Shown: positions 24,328-32,873, numbered from the stretch's first letter. The stretch is 64,000 nt of DNA from JAKFWI01 sp031399165 (GCA_031399165.1 JANNOO010000062.1:1-64000), one strand, 5' to 3'. Numbers and translations: made by a program. The notes: generated by a model not told the origin, from the letters alone.

Positions 24328-26601
24328 ATGAGCGCGGCGGGACCCATGGCCGCCGGCGGCTCGCGCGTCATATTGCGGCGGCTGCGGGAAATCTGGAGCG
24401 CGGCGGCTTCAGCGCAGGAGCGGCTGGATCGGCTCGTAACCATGATCGGCTCGACCATGGTCGCCGACGTGTGCTCGATCTATCTGCGCCGGGGCGAGGC
24501 GTACGAATTGTTCGCCACCGAAGGCCTCCGGCGGGACGCCGTTCACCGCACACGGCTGAAGCCCAGCGAGGGCCTGGTCGGCCTTGTTGCCGAAACCGGC
24601 GCGCCGCTGAACCTTTCCGACGCGCCGCATCATCCGCGCTTTTCCTACCGCCCGGAAACCGGCGAAGACCCGTTCATGAGCTTTCTCGGCGTGCCGATCA
24701 TCCGGTCTGACCGGGTGTTTGGCGTGCTTGTCGTGCAGAACCGCGTCGCCAAGCTCTACGCCGAGGACGAGGTCGAGGCGCTCCAGACCATCGCCATGGT
24801 GCTGGCTGAAATGGTCGCGGCGGGCAATTTCGGCGCGCTAGGCGGCCTTCAGGAAGTCGAGATCAAGCTCAGCCAGCCCGAACGTTTTACCGGCCGGTCT
24901 TTCAGTGAAGGTCTGGCGATCGGTACGGTCGTGCTGCACGAGCCGCATGCGCCGCTGGGGCGGATGATCGCGGACGATCCGCTGCGCGAGGATGCCCGGC
25001 TTGACACCGCGCTCGCCGAGGTGCGGGCCAACCTGCAGAGCATGATCGATGGCGAGCCGGGCCGTCTGTCCAGCGTATCGCGCGAGGTGCTGGAGACCTT
25101 CCAGCTGCTGGCGGCAGACCGGGGCTGGGAAATGCGGCTCAAGGACAGCCTCCGCTCTGGTCTGACCGCCGAGGCCGCGGTGGAGCGCGCGCGCCAGGAT
25201 CACCGGGCCCGCATGCTGGCCGCCCGCGATCCCTATCTGCGCGACAGGCTGCACGATTTTGAGGATCTCGATAACCGGCTGCTCCGCGCTCTGACTCAAG
25301 GGCACGCGCCGGCGCATAACGGTATTCCGCCAGACGCGATCCTGGTGGCGCGCGATCTGGGGCCGGCGGAATTGCTCGAATACGAATCGCGCGCCCTCAA
25401 GGGCGTGGCGCTTGAGGAGGGTGGATCGTCATCGCACGCGGCGATTGTGGCGCGGGCGCTGGGCATACCGATGGTTGGGCGATTACAGGGGCTCCTGCCG
25501 CGGGTAGAGCAGGGCGACCGTATCGTGCTCGACGGTGAACGCGGCGAGGCGCAGGTGCGGCCTCAGCCGGAGGTTCTGCGCGCTTATGAACAGCGCGTCT
25601 CGCTACGGTCAGCCCGGGCGCAGGAATTCGCCCGCCTCCGCGATCAACCGGCGCAAACCCCCGACGGGCGCAAGGTGACGCTTTTGCTGAATGGGGGCTT
25701 GACGCTTGACGCTCAGCACCTGGCCGAGGCCGGCGCCGAGGGGATGGGTCTCTTTCGCACGGAATTCCAGTTCATGGTTTCCGAGACCATGCCCCGTTTG
25801 GAGGCGCAGACGCGACTGTATCGCGACGTACTCGACGCGGCGGGCGATCGGCCGGTTACGTTCCGCACCCTCGATCTTGGCGGCGATAAGGTGCTGCCCT
25901 ACGTCACGCAGACGGATCGGGAGGAGAATCCGGCCCTTGGCTGGCGCGCATTGCGCATCGGTTTGGATCGGCCGGCGCTACTGCGTTACCAGCTCCGCGC
26001 CCTGATCCGCGCCGGCGAAGGCCGCGGCTTGCGGATTATGTTCCCGCTGGTCACGACCATAGACGAATTCGACGCCGGCCGCGCCATGGTCGATCGGGAA
26101 TTGGCCTGGGCGAGGGACCATGGCAGGACCATGCCCGCCGATATCAAGGTTGGGGCCATGCTTGAGGCGCCGGCGCTGGCCTTCGCCATCGATGCGCTGG
26201 CCGGCAAGGCTGACTTCCTGTCGATCGGCACCAACGATTTGATGCAGTATTTCTTCGCGTCTGATCGTGGCAACCCGCGCGTTTCAGATCGCTATGATAT
26301 CCTGAGTCCCCCGGCGTTACGCTTCCTGCGCCAGATCCGGCAGACGGCGAACGCGGCGGGCCTACAGCTTTCGATTTGCGGCGAGGCGGCGGGCCGCCCT
26401 CTGGAAGCGATGGCGTTGATCGCGCTGGGCTTCGATCGCCTTTCGATGCCCGCGTCAGGCGTGGGGCCAGTCAAGCGCATGGTGCGCTCGCTCAACGCTG
26501 CGCGCGCGTCCAACTTTATCGAAGCGGCGATCGCCGCACCCAAAGGGTCTATTCGTCAAGAGCTATTAACGTTTGCGCAAGATCAAGGCGTAATGCTCTG
26601 A
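24328..26601 (+). CDS. ptsP: PTS-Ntr enzyme I (phosphoenolpyruvate-protein phosphotransferase)
   Basis: 757 aa. An N-terminal GAF domain (about 25-160, LVTMIGSTMVADVCSIYLRR) precedes the enzyme I body: the phosphohistidine domain with GGSSSHAAIVARALGIPMVG, the PEP-binding barrel with GAEGMGLFRTEFQFM and LSICGEAAGRPLE. It takes phosphate from PEP to NPr and regulates nitrogen/carbon metabolism. ATG 24328 follows a strong 7-bp hairpin (24296-24314) that may attenuate read-through from lysC; an internal ATG at 24346 is possible. Confidence 0.95.
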   Translation: MSAAGPMAAGGSRVILRRLREIWSAAASAQERLDRLVTMIGSTMVADVCSIYLRRGEAYELFATEGLRRDAVHRTRLKPSEGLVGLVAETGAPLNLSDAPHHPRFSYRPETGEDPFMSFLGVPIIRSDRVFGVLVVQNRVAKLYAEDEVEALQTIAMVLAEMVAAGNFGALGGLQEVEIKLSQPERFTGRSFSEGLAIGTVVLHEPHAPLGRMIADDPLREDARLDTALAEVRANLQSMIDGEPGRLSSVSREVLETFQLLAADRGWEMRLKDSLRSGLTAEAAVERARQDHRARMLAARDPYLRDRLHDFEDLDNRLLRALTQGHAPAHNGIPPDAILVARDLGPAELLEYESRALKGVALEEGGSSSHAAIVARALGIPMVGRLQGLLPRVEQGDRIVLDGERGEAQVRPQPEVLRAYEQRVSLRSARAQEFARLRDQPAQTPDGRKVTLLLNGGLTLDAQHLAEAGAEGMGLFRTEFQFMVSETMPRLEAQTRLYRDVLDAAGDRPVTFRTLDLGGDKVLPYVTQTDREENPALGWRALRIGLDRPALLRYQLRALIRAGEGRGLRIMFPLVTTIDEFDAGRAMVDRELAWARDHGRTMPADIKVGAMLEAPALAFAIDALAGKADFLSIGTNDLMQYFFASDRGNPRVSDRYDILSPPALRFLRQIRQTANAAGLQLSICGEAAGRPLEAMALIALGFDRLSMPASGVGPVKRMVRSLNAARASNFIEAAIAAPKGSIRQELLTFAQDQGVML

Positions 26602-26702
26602 TATGTTGAAGGCCCCAGATTCGGGGTTTAGACATAGTTTTGGCGCAGAAATTGCGTTCAAGACCGGCGGTGGCGGTATCACCCTTGCGGGCCTTATTAG
26701 CG

Positions 26703-27575
26703 ATGTTTCAACCTGGCAGTTCAAGCGACACGGCGAGCGAAGCCGCGGCGGCTGTGCGCAAGCCTGACAGGCTGGCGCCGGTCGTTGATGAATCGCTGCG
26801 CGCCGGCGCCAAGCTCGCGCAGGCGCGCCAGCTGCGCGGCCTGACGATCGACGATATCGCTGACCGCACGAAAGTGCGGCGTGATTACATCGAAGCGATC
26901 GAGGCGATGAACGTGAAGTTTCTGCCCGGCCGCGCCTACACGATCCCTTATGTCAAGAGCTACGCCAAGCTCGTCGGCCTTGAAGAGCAAGCGCTCGTCA
27001 GCCAATTCCTGCGCGAGTCGGCTCTGGCGCGCGAAGACGCCCAGCCGCAATTGCGCAATCCAGAATCCAAGCCGCGTACCGAGCGGCCCTGGATGATGGC
27101 GGTGGTGATCGCGTTCGCAGCCGCCGGCTTCCTCGGCTGGCAGGCTTTGCGCGGCGCTCCAGAACCGGCCAAGACCGCCGCCGCGCCGAATCAGGCCGTG
27201 ACGCCTGCTGCGCCGCCACCCGTGCTCGCCACGCAGGCGACGCCTGCCGGGCCGATCCCGGTGATCGAGCTGACGGCGATGATGCCGGCCTGGCTGGAAG
27301 TGCGCGGCCCGGATGGCACGATCTTCCTTTCGCGCGATCTCAACGCCGGCGACCGTTACCGCCCGGATGTCGGCGCTGGCTGGACGCTGCATGCGCGCGA
27401 TGGCGGCGCGTTCGCCGTAACCATTAATGGCCAGCCGGTTGGTCTCCTGGGCGAGAAGGACGGCCCGGTTCTCGGCCGCCATGTCGATACAATGGCTGAA
27501 AGCCTCGCGCCGCCGCCGCCCTTGGCGCCGCCCGCCGCCGCGCCTCCGGCCGCCGCCGCGCCCACGCAAGGCTAG
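26703..27575 (+). CDS. RodZ-like helix-turn-helix membrane protein (DUF4115)
   Basis: 290 aa from ATG 26703; an upstream in-frame TTG at 26640 would add 21 residues, and no ribosome-binding site decides between them. An HTH_25 domain (LRGLTIDDIADRTKVRRDYI...YTIPYVKSYAKLVGL) is followed by one transmembrane segment (MMAVVIAFAAAGFLGW), an Ala/Pro linker and a C-terminal DUF4115 domain (AWLEVRGPDGTIFLSRDL-NAGDRY). This layout matches RodZ, a cytoskeletal adaptor in cell shape, and related alphaproteobacterial proteins; whether it is true RodZ is not certain. Ends in a Pro/Ala-rich tail. Confidence 0.82.
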   Translation: MFQPGSSSDTASEAAAAVRKPDRLAPVVDESLRAGAKLAQARQLRGLTIDDIADRTKVRRDYIEAIEAMNVKFLPGRAYTIPYVKSYAKLVGLEEQALVSQFLRESALAREDAQPQLRNPESKPRTERPWMMAVVIAFAAAGFLGWQALRGAPEPAKTAAAPNQAVTPAAPPPVLATQATPAGPIPVIELTAMMPAWLEVRGPDGTIFLSRDLNAGDRYRPDVGAGWTLHARDGGAFAVTINGQPVGLLGEKDGPVLGRHVDTMAESLAPPPPLAPPAAAPPAAAAPTQG

Positions 27576-27621
27576 ACCAGTTCCCGGGAAGTTAATCGTA
27601 GCGGCGCCTTGCGCTGATTGC

Positions 27622-27655
27622 GGGTGCGTCTAAGACGCTGGGCCAGCACCCTTTT
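27622..27655 (+). terminator. Intrinsic terminator after the RodZ-like gene
   Basis: GGGTGC (27622-27627) pairs with GCACCC (27646-27651), directly followed by TTTT. A competing inner hairpin GCGTC-TAA-GACGC lies in the loop. It sits between the RodZ-like gene and the small gene at 27670, whose GGAGGAG ribosome-binding site starts just after the T-run. Confidence 0.55.
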
Positions 27656-27669
27656 GGAGGAGAAGTCCC

Positions 27670-27966
27670 ATGGCGGTCGATGGAACCTGGAACGTCAGCG
27701 TGCAATCGCCGATGGGCGAACAGAAGGCGCAGCTGGTGCTCAAATCCGAAGGCGACGCGCTTTCCGGTGCGGGCAAAACGGCCGGCAATTCGGTTGATAT
27801 CGCCAACGGCAAGGTCGAGGGCGACAAGGCAACCTGGCAAATGACCATCCAGCAGCCATTCCCGATGACCCTGGATTATGACGTGATTGTCGCCGGCGAC
27901 GAGATGCGCGGCATGGTCAAGGCCGGGGCGTTCGGTTCTTTTCCGATAACGGGACAGCGCGCCTAG
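27670..27966 (+). CDS. Small conserved-looking protein of unknown function
   Basis: 98 aa, no signal peptide, no cysteine. The composition suggests alternating beta strands: GTWNVSVQSPMGEQKAQLVL, GKVEGDKATWQMTIQ, DYDVIVAGDEMRGMVKAGAF. The pattern (a strand-rich fold with MG-E-Q and a GxFGSFPITG ending) resembles small lipocalin-like barrels, but this is only an impression. GGAGGAG lies six to twelve bases before the ATG, so it is well translated. It has its own leader after a terminator and precedes ispG by 37 bp. Confidence 0.7.
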   Translation: MAVDGTWNVSVQSPMGEQKAQLVLKSEGDALSGAGKTAGNSVDIANGKVEGDKATWQMTIQQPFPMTLDYDVIVAGDEMRGMVKAGAFGSFPITGQRA

Positions 27967-28003
27967 GCGACGAGGGCGTCCCTCAGCCTATATTGAGGTC
28001 AGT

Positions 28004-29125
28004 ATGGACGGCGGCGGCCACCTTCACGACATTCGTCCCTGGCGGCGGATAGACCGGCGCAAGTCGCGCCGGATCATGGTCGGCGCGGTGCCCGTGGGCG
28101 GCGATGCGCCGATCCCGGTCCAGACGATGACCAACACACCGACGAGCGATCCCGGCGCGACCATCGATCAAATCCGGCGGGCGGAGGAGGCTGGCGCCGA
28201 TATCGTCCGCGTTTCGTGTCCCGATGAGGATAGCACGCGCGCACTGGCCGCGATCGTGCAGGCGGCGAAAGTCCCAATCGTCGCCGACATCCATTTCCAT
28301 TACCGCCGCGCGATCGAAGCGGCGCAGGCGGGCGCGGCCTGCCTGCGGATCAATCCCGGCAATATCGGCTCGCCGGCGCGGGTGAAGGAAGTGATCCAGG
28401 CGGCGAAGGATCACGGCTGCTCGATCCGCATCGGCGTTAACGCCGGCAGCCTCGAAAACCATCTGCTTGAGAAGTACGGCGAGCCTTGTCCCGAGGCCAT
28501 GGTCGAGAGCGCACTGTTCCACGCCGCGCTGCTCGAGGAACATGATTTCCGCGAGTACAAGATCAGTGTGAAAGCGTCCGATCCGTTCCTAATGGTGGCG
28601 GCCTATCAGCAATTGGCTGACGCGACGGACGCGCCGCTGCATGTCGGCGTGACGGAGGCAGGCGGGTTGCGCATCGGGATCACCAAGAGCGCGATCGGCA
28701 TCGGCTCGCTGCTCTGGGCCGGCATTGGCGATACGATCCGCGTGTCGCTCTCGGCCGATCCGGTCGAGGAAGTGAAGGCCGGGTTCGACATTCTGAAATC
28801 GCTCGGCATCCGCGCCCGCGGGGTGAATATCATCGCGTGCCCATCCTGTGCGCGGCAGGGCTTCAACGTGATCGCCACGGTTGAAGCGCTGGAGGAGCGC
28901 TTGGCGCATATCGTCGAACCGATGAGCCTTTCGATCATCGGCTGCGTGGTGAACGGGCCGGGCGAGGCGCTAATGACCGATCTCGGTTTCACCGGCGGCG
29001 GCAAGGGCGCGGGCATGGTGTATATGGCCGGCAAGCCGGACCATAAGATGGACAACGAAAACATGATCGACCACATCGTCGAGTTGGTCGAAGCGCGCGC
29101 GGCTGAGATCGCGGCGAAGAAATAG
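28004..29125 (+). CDS. ispG: 4-hydroxy-3-methylbut-2-enyl diphosphate synthase IspG
   Basis: 373 aa [4Fe-4S] enzyme of the MEP isoprenoid pathway. Motifs: PVQTMTNTPTSDPGATIDQI, ADIHFHYRRAIEA, LRINPGNIG, and the cluster region IACPSCARQGF plus LSIIGCVVNGPGEA supplying three Cys and the conserved Glu. Cytosolic; uses flavodoxin/ferredoxin-type electrons. Essential in organisms without the mevalonate route. It lies between the RodZ-like gene and the accessory parDE block. Confidence 0.97.
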   Translation: MDGGGHLHDIRPWRRIDRRKSRRIMVGAVPVGGDAPIPVQTMTNTPTSDPGATIDQIRRAEEAGADIVRVSCPDEDSTRALAAIVQAAKVPIVADIHFHYRRAIEAAQAGAACLRINPGNIGSPARVKEVIQAAKDHGCSIRIGVNAGSLENHLLEKYGEPCPEAMVESALFHAALLEEHDFREYKISVKASDPFLMVAAYQQLADATDAPLHVGVTEAGGLRIGITKSAIGIGSLLWAGIGDTIRVSLSADPVEEVKAGFDILKSLGIRARGVNIIACPSCARQGFNVIATVEALEERLAHIVEPMSLSIIGCVVNGPGEALMTDLGFTGGGKGAGMVYMAGKPDHKMDNENMIDHIVELVEARAAEIAAKK

Positions 29126-29142
29126 GCGGGGTGTGATCGACT

Positions 29143-29382
29143 TTGAGCAAGTTGAACCCGCCCGCAAAGCTACACGTCAAACTCGCTGAGCACGTCAAGG
29201 GTGACAAGCGGCTGGGCTATGAAAGCGCTATGTCCGGTACCGGGTGTCTGATGCAGACCATGCCAGACAACGAATACATCATCGAAATATATGATGCTGA
29301 CCGGCTCCGTGGGTTTCTACACATATTGCCGCACTGGGAGCGATCTGGAGTGTGTAGTGCGTGGCGGATTGAGGGGGAGTAG
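29143..29382 (+). CDS. Doubtful small ORF after ispG
   Basis: 79 aa from a TTG codon (SKLNPPAKLHVKLAEHVKGD...). It has mixed, protein-like composition with clustered aromatic and acidic residues (NEYIIEIYDADRLRGFLHIL), but matches no family known to me, has no clear ribosome-binding site, and its last 66 bases are antisense to the tail of parE. It may be a small real gene of the accessory block or a remnant. Confidence 0.3.
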   Translation: MSKLNPPAKLHVKLAEHVKGDKRLGYESAMSGTGCLMQTMPDNEYIIEIYDADRLRGFLHILPHWERSGVCSAWRIEGE

Positions 29383-29688
29383 CTTTCTAGTTGCCTCACT
29401 CCAGCGCTCCAATATATCCATCGAGCCATGCGCGATGCCGATGATCGCGACGGCGCCGTTCACGACGATGTAGAAAATCAGATGCGATCCGTGGCGATAG
29501 CTTCGATAGCCTTCGCCGATCTCGTCGCGCGCGCGCTCGGCTGTTGGGTGGGCGTCGAGCCATTCAAAGCGCCGGATCATGTCCGTCAGATATTTTTCGG
29601 TCTGGCGTTCGCCCCAGCGCGCGAGCGAAAAATCGGCGATGGCGTCCAGATCCTTCGCCGCGCCCGGCGTCAGGCGGTAGCCGCTCAA
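29317..29688 (-). CDS. parE: ParE/RelE-superfamily toxin with an extended tail
   Basis: 123 aa. The core (YRLTPGAAKDLDAIADFSLA, GEGYRSYRHGSHLIFYIVV, IIGIAHGSMDILERW) is a full ParE toxin, whose members poison DNA gyrase. The usual protein ends soon after the HGSMD motif at about 95-100 residues; here ~27 more residues follow (through LPVRQYV) with no recognisable content, suggesting a lost stop or recombined 3' end. The start overlaps the parD stop by four bases. Activity of the extended form is uncertain. Confidence 0.85.
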   Translation of the reverse strand: MSGYRLTPGAAKDLDAIADFSLARWGERQTEKYLTDMIRRFEWLDAHPTAERARDEIGEGYRSYRHGSHLIFYIVVNGAVAIIGIAHGSMDILERWSEATRKLLPLNPPRTTHSRSLPVRQYV

Positions 29689-29939
29689 GCCTTGGCGGCG
29701 CGTTTCACGGCGCGCTTGAGAACGTCCTGCGCCGAAACCTCAACAAAGTCGCGGCGCCGCGCCTCAGCCGCGCCCTCGGCAAGATGATCCTGAAGCGCCT
29801 TGAGGCGCTTGCCGCGCTCCTCCAACTCACGCAGGGCCGCGCGCACCACCTCGCTCGCGGAGGCATACCGCCCGCTGGCGATCTCGCGCTTCACAAACTT
29901 TTGCCAATGCGGGCCGAGGGAGAGTGAGGTCGTCGCCAT
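29685..29939 (-). CDS. parD: ParD-like antitoxin
   Basis: 84 aa. SLGPHWQKFVKREIASGRYA followed by SASEVVRAALRELEERGKRL is the ribbon-helix-helix domain of type II ParD antitoxins; the C-terminal helical part (LKALQDHLAEGAAEARRRD) wraps the toxin. First gene of the parD-parE operon. A 7-3-7 inverted repeat lies ten bases upstream and is the likely autoregulatory operator. Confidence 0.9.
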   Translation of the reverse strand: MATTSLSLGPHWQKFVKREIASGRYASASEVVRAALRELEERGKRLKALQDHLAEGAAEARRRDFVEVSAQDVLKRAVKRAAKA

Positions 29940-29948
29940 AGCTCACGT

Positions 29949-29965
29949 TTATTCAAAATGAATAA
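29949..29965. promoter_or_regulatory. Candidate ParD operator (inverted repeat)
   Basis: TTATTCA-AAA-TGAATAA, a perfect 7-bp inverted repeat with a 3-bp centre, AT-rich in an otherwise GC-rich region. It is ten bases before the parD start codon and 33 bases before the divergent gene at 29998. Ribbon-helix-helix antitoxins commonly bind such repeats to repress their own operon. Confidence 0.6.
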
Positions 29966-29997
29966 TACAGGTTGTCGCGCACCGATCAAGCTCGTAA

Positions 29998-30456
29998 GTG
30001 AGCAGCGTGCACGATTCCGAATCCAAGCTCCCGCGGGAAATCCGGGCCCGCGCCGTTTATGGCCGGCCGGGGGGCGAATATGCGTGGCGCGTGCAGGATA
30101 TCCCCGCGGTGATCGATGCGGCGCGCGACGCCTCGCTTTTCAATCTCGGCGGGACGCTCCAGTTTTATCTGCCCGGCGGGGAAATCCTGGAATGCTATTG
30201 GGTGGATGTCGATGTCGGCGATCCGCCGGCGCAGATCGAGGATTGGGAAGACAAGGTGCATTGGGCCGCGATGACCGCGCGCCGCCGCTTTCAGGAGTCC
30301 ACCAAGAGCTTCGACCTCGTTGGCCCCGCCCGCACGGCGTTTGAGGCTTTGCGCGAGGAAGAGGCAAAAGGCGTCGATCTTTCCTCGCTGATGTGCTTCG
30401 TCTGGTCCGTATCCGATGCGGCCGAGTTTAACGCTGTCCAGTCCCGCAATCATTGA
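29998..30456 (+). CDS. Hypothetical protein upstream of prfA
   Basis: 152 aa from GTG 29998 (GTG 30007 is an alternative). No family recognised. Charged, soluble, Trp-rich: GRPGGEYAWRVQDIPAVIDA, GTLQFYLPGGEILECYWVDV, IEDWEDKVHWAAMTARRRFQ. No signal peptide or membrane segment. It is followed after 12 bp by another unknown gene and then prfA, so the three may be co-transcribed. Codon use and amino-acid composition look like those of neighbouring real genes. Confidence 0.65.
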   Translation: MSSVHDSESKLPREIRARAVYGRPGGEYAWRVQDIPAVIDAARDASLFNLGGTLQFYLPGGEILECYWVDVDVGDPPAQIEDWEDKVHWAAMTARRRFQESTKSFDLVGPARTAFEALREEEAKGVDLSSLMCFVWSVSDAAEFNAVQSRNH

Positions 30457-30468
30457 AGGCGCACGCCC

Positions 30469-30885
30469 TTGGTTTCCCCCGAGATTCAATCCACGTTCGA
30501 TTACCTCTTCGACACCGCCGCCAAGGCGCTGAAATCCAATCGCTCGTTCGCGCCGGTCGCCAGCGCGCTTATGGCCGATGGCGAGCGTACGCATTCGATC
30601 ACCGACCTGCGCACGCTGAGTTCCCAGCCGGCCGAGCACATCATCGCGCTGATCGACGGCTTGCGGACGCAAGTGGGGCGCGGCGGTGTGGCGGCGGCGG
30701 GCCTGGTGTTCGATTCCGCCGCGCCGCCGGACATCCAGGGCGGAGCGAGCGCGATATGCGTACATGCCGAGGCGCCTGGCGAGGCGGTGCAGATCTTCGT
30801 GGCCTACAGCCGCGACCGCGCTGACGAGCCAGTGTTCGGCGAGCCGGTGCTGCAGGATGCGCTGGCGCGGATATTCACCGCCTAG
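30469..30885 (+). CDS. Hypothetical protein upstream of prfA
   Basis: 138 aa from the TTG at 30469 that begins VSPEIQSTFDYLFDTAAKAL. No family recognised. Soluble, with a helical N-terminal half and a beta-rich C-terminal half (AAAGLVFDSAAPPDIQG, AICVHAEAPGEAVQIFVAYS). It closely follows the gene at 29998 and precedes prfA by 48 bp. Probably real because of strong third-position GC and a protein-like composition. Confidence 0.6.
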   Translation: MVSPEIQSTFDYLFDTAAKALKSNRSFAPVASALMADGERTHSITDLRTLSSQPAEHIIALIDGLRTQVGRGGVAAAGLVFDSAAPPDIQGGASAICVHAEAPGEAVQIFVAYSRDRADEPVFGEPVLQDALARIFTA

Positions 30886-30933
30886 CGATGGCCGCATTGC
30901 GTTCCGCGCCGACACGCCGCATTTAGCGTCCCC

Positions 30934-32004
30934 ATGTCTCTCGCGCGGCTTGAAGGCCGCTTGTCCCAGGCGCTGGAGCGCTACGACTTCGTCGAATCCC
31001 GCATGGCCGCGGCGATGGACGGCGGCGAGATCGCGCGCCTTTCGAAAGAGCATTCCGATCTGAAGCCGCTGGTCGATGCGGTGAGCGCTTTCCGTGCGGC
31101 GCAGAAGGAGAAGGCAGAGCTGGAAGCAATGCTCGCCGATCCGGACATGCGCGAGATGGCCGAGGCTGAACTGGATAGCGTCAAGGAGCGCCTGCCGCTT
31201 CTCGAGCGCGAGACGCTGTTGCTGTTGCTTCCGAAGGACAAGGATGAGAGCGCGTCGGCGATCCTCGAAATCCGCGCGGGCACGGGTGGGGAGGAGGCGG
31301 CGTTGTTTGCCGGCGATCTCTTCCGCATGTATCAACGTTACGCGTCGATTAAGGGCTGGAAGCTCGACGTGGATTCAATGACCGAGAGCGATCTTGGCGG
31401 CTACCGGGAAATCGTCGCCAGTGTTTCCGGCAAGGGCGTGTTCGGCCGGATGAAATATGAGAGCGGCGTGCATCGCGTGCAGCGCGTGCCGGAGACGGAA
31501 GGCGGCGGGCGCATCCACACGTCGGCGGCGACGGTGGCGGTGTTGCCGGAGCCGGAAGATGTCGACGTGCAGCTCAACATGGAAGATGTCCGCGTCGATA
31601 CGATGCGCGCTTCGGGCGCCGGCGGTCAGCACGTCAACAAAACCGACAGCGCCGTGCGCATGACACACATTCCGTCCGGCATCGTCGTCATCGCGCAGGA
31701 GAAGAGCCAACACCAGAACCGCGCCAATGCGATCAGGATTCTTAAGACCAAGCTTTACGACGCCGAGGTTCAGAAACAGGCGAGCGCGCGGGCGGCCGAA
31801 CGCAAGGGCCAAGTCGGCAGCGGTGATCGTTCGGAGCGCATCCGCACGTACAATTTTCCGCAAGGCCGCGTCACTGATCACCGGATCAACCTGACGCTCT
31901 ATAATCTACCCGAAGTGATGAACGGCGGCGGCCTGGACGAAGTCATCGAGGCGTTGAGCGCCGACGAGCAGGCGGCGAAGCTCTCGGCGCTGGAGGAGGG
32001 GTGA
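30934..32004 (+). CDS. prfA: Peptide chain release factor 1
   Basis: 356 aa. The codon-recognition tripeptide is P-E-T in VQRVPETEGGGRIHTS (RF1-type PxT) and the catalytic GGQ is in GAGGQHVNKTDSAVRMTHIP. It ends translation at UAA and UAG. In most alphaproteobacteria prmC, which methylates this GGQ glutamine, follows directly; here prmC starts 2.46 kb downstream behind inserted genes. A hairpin follows the stop at 32009-32031. Confidence 0.97.
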   Translation: MSLARLEGRLSQALERYDFVESRMAAAMDGGEIARLSKEHSDLKPLVDAVSAFRAAQKEKAELEAMLADPDMREMAEAELDSVKERLPLLERETLLLLLPKDKDESASAILEIRAGTGGEEAALFAGDLFRMYQRYASIKGWKLDVDSMTESDLGGYREIVASVSGKGVFGRMKYESGVHRVQRVPETEGGGRIHTSAATVAVLPEPEDVDVQLNMEDVRVDTMRASGAGGQHVNKTDSAVRMTHIPSGIVVIAQEKSQHQNRANAIRILKTKLYDAEVQKQASARAAERKGQVGSGDRSERIRTYNFPQGRVTDHRINLTLYNLPEVMNGGGLDEVIEALSADEQAAKLSALEEG

Positions 32005-32008
32005 ATCC

Positions 32009-32031
32009 CCTTCTCCCAAAAGGAGAGAAGG
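32009..32031. repeat. Intergenic palindrome after prfA (terminator-like)
   Basis: CCTTCTC pairs with GAGAAGG around a CCAAAAGGA loop. It probably terminates prfA. It shares the arm sequence CTTCTCCC/GGAGAAGG with the palindrome at 33098-33115, which suggests both belong to a dispersed intergenic repeat. Confidence 0.5.
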
Positions 32032-32060
32032 ACTAATCTGCGGCCGCTAGGGAGGCGCGC

Positions 32061-32873
32061 ATGACCATGAATCCAAACAAGGCGCTTTGGGAAAAGGGCG
32101 ATTTCACGCGGCTTGCGGCGACTATGCGGGCGAGCGGCGATGCGCTGGTCGAGTCCATCGGGGTAACGCCCGGCATGCGCGTGCTCGATCTCGGGTGCGG
32201 CGATGGCACGACCGCCGTGCCGGAAGCGCAGCGCGGGGCGGACGTGCTGGGTGTGGACATCGCGGAAAATCTCGTTGCGGCAGGAAACAGGCGCGCGAAG
32301 GAACTCGGCCTTGCCAATCTGCGCTTCGAGCAGGGCGACGCCAGTGCGCTGACCGATCTGCCCGATGCGCAATTCGATCTGGTGGTATCCATTTTCGGCG
32401 CGATGTTCGCGCCGCGCCCGTTCGACGTGGCGAAGGAAATGGTGCGCGTGACCAAGCCGGGCGGGCGCATCGTGATGGGCAATTGGATTCCTGGCGATCC
32501 GACTTTGGTGGCGCAGATTCTGAAAATCAGCGCGGCCTATTCGCCGCCGCCGCCGGAAGGGTTCATCAGCCCGATGACATGGGGCGTGGAAGCCAATGTG
32601 ATCGAGCGCTTCGGCGCGGCGGGCGTGGCGAACGACAATATCGCATGTCAGCGCGACACCTATGTGTTCGAATATGACGGCGCGCCAGCCGCTTTCCTTG
32701 ACGAATTCCGGAATTATTACGGGCCGACGATGAACGCCTTCGAAGCGGCGGCGAAGGCGGGCAAGGAAGAGGCGCTGAAGCAGGAACTGGTCGCGCTGTT
32801 CGAGGCGCAGAACCAGGGCGGCGGCAAGACGCGCATTCCGGCGACGTTCCTGCGCGTGACAGTCTCGCGCTAG
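32061..32873 (+). CDS. Class I SAM-dependent methyltransferase
   Basis: 270 aa. SAM-binding motif MRVLDLGCGDGTTAVPEAQR and downstream GDASALTDLPDAQFDLVVSI-FGAMFAPRPF place it among small-molecule/UbiE-like methyltransferases (Methyltransf_11/25 type). The acceptor is unknown. The N-terminus NPNKALWEKGDFTRLAATMR is typical of a subgroup of hypothetical proteins. ATG 32061 with GGAGG ten bases before. It is accessory: it sits with its own short palindromic flanks in the block that separates prfA from prmC. Confidence 0.8.
   Translation: MTMNPNKALWEKGDFTRLAATMRASGDALVESIGVTPGMRVLDLGCGDGTTAVPEAQRGADVLGVDIAENLVAAGNRRAKELGLANLRFEQGDASALTDLPDAQFDLVVSIFGAMFAPRPFDVAKEMVRVTKPGGRIVMGNWIPGDPTLVAQILKISAAYSPPPPEGFISPMTWGVEANVIERFGAAGVANDNIACQRDTYVFEYDGAPAAFLDEFRNYYGPTMNAFEAAAKAGKEEALKQELVALFEAQNQGGGKTRIPATFLRVTVSR

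Noticed and set aside
29986..31335. 449-codon open frame on the minus strand
   Set aside because: Covers three plus-strand genes including prfA in antisense; no conserved features.
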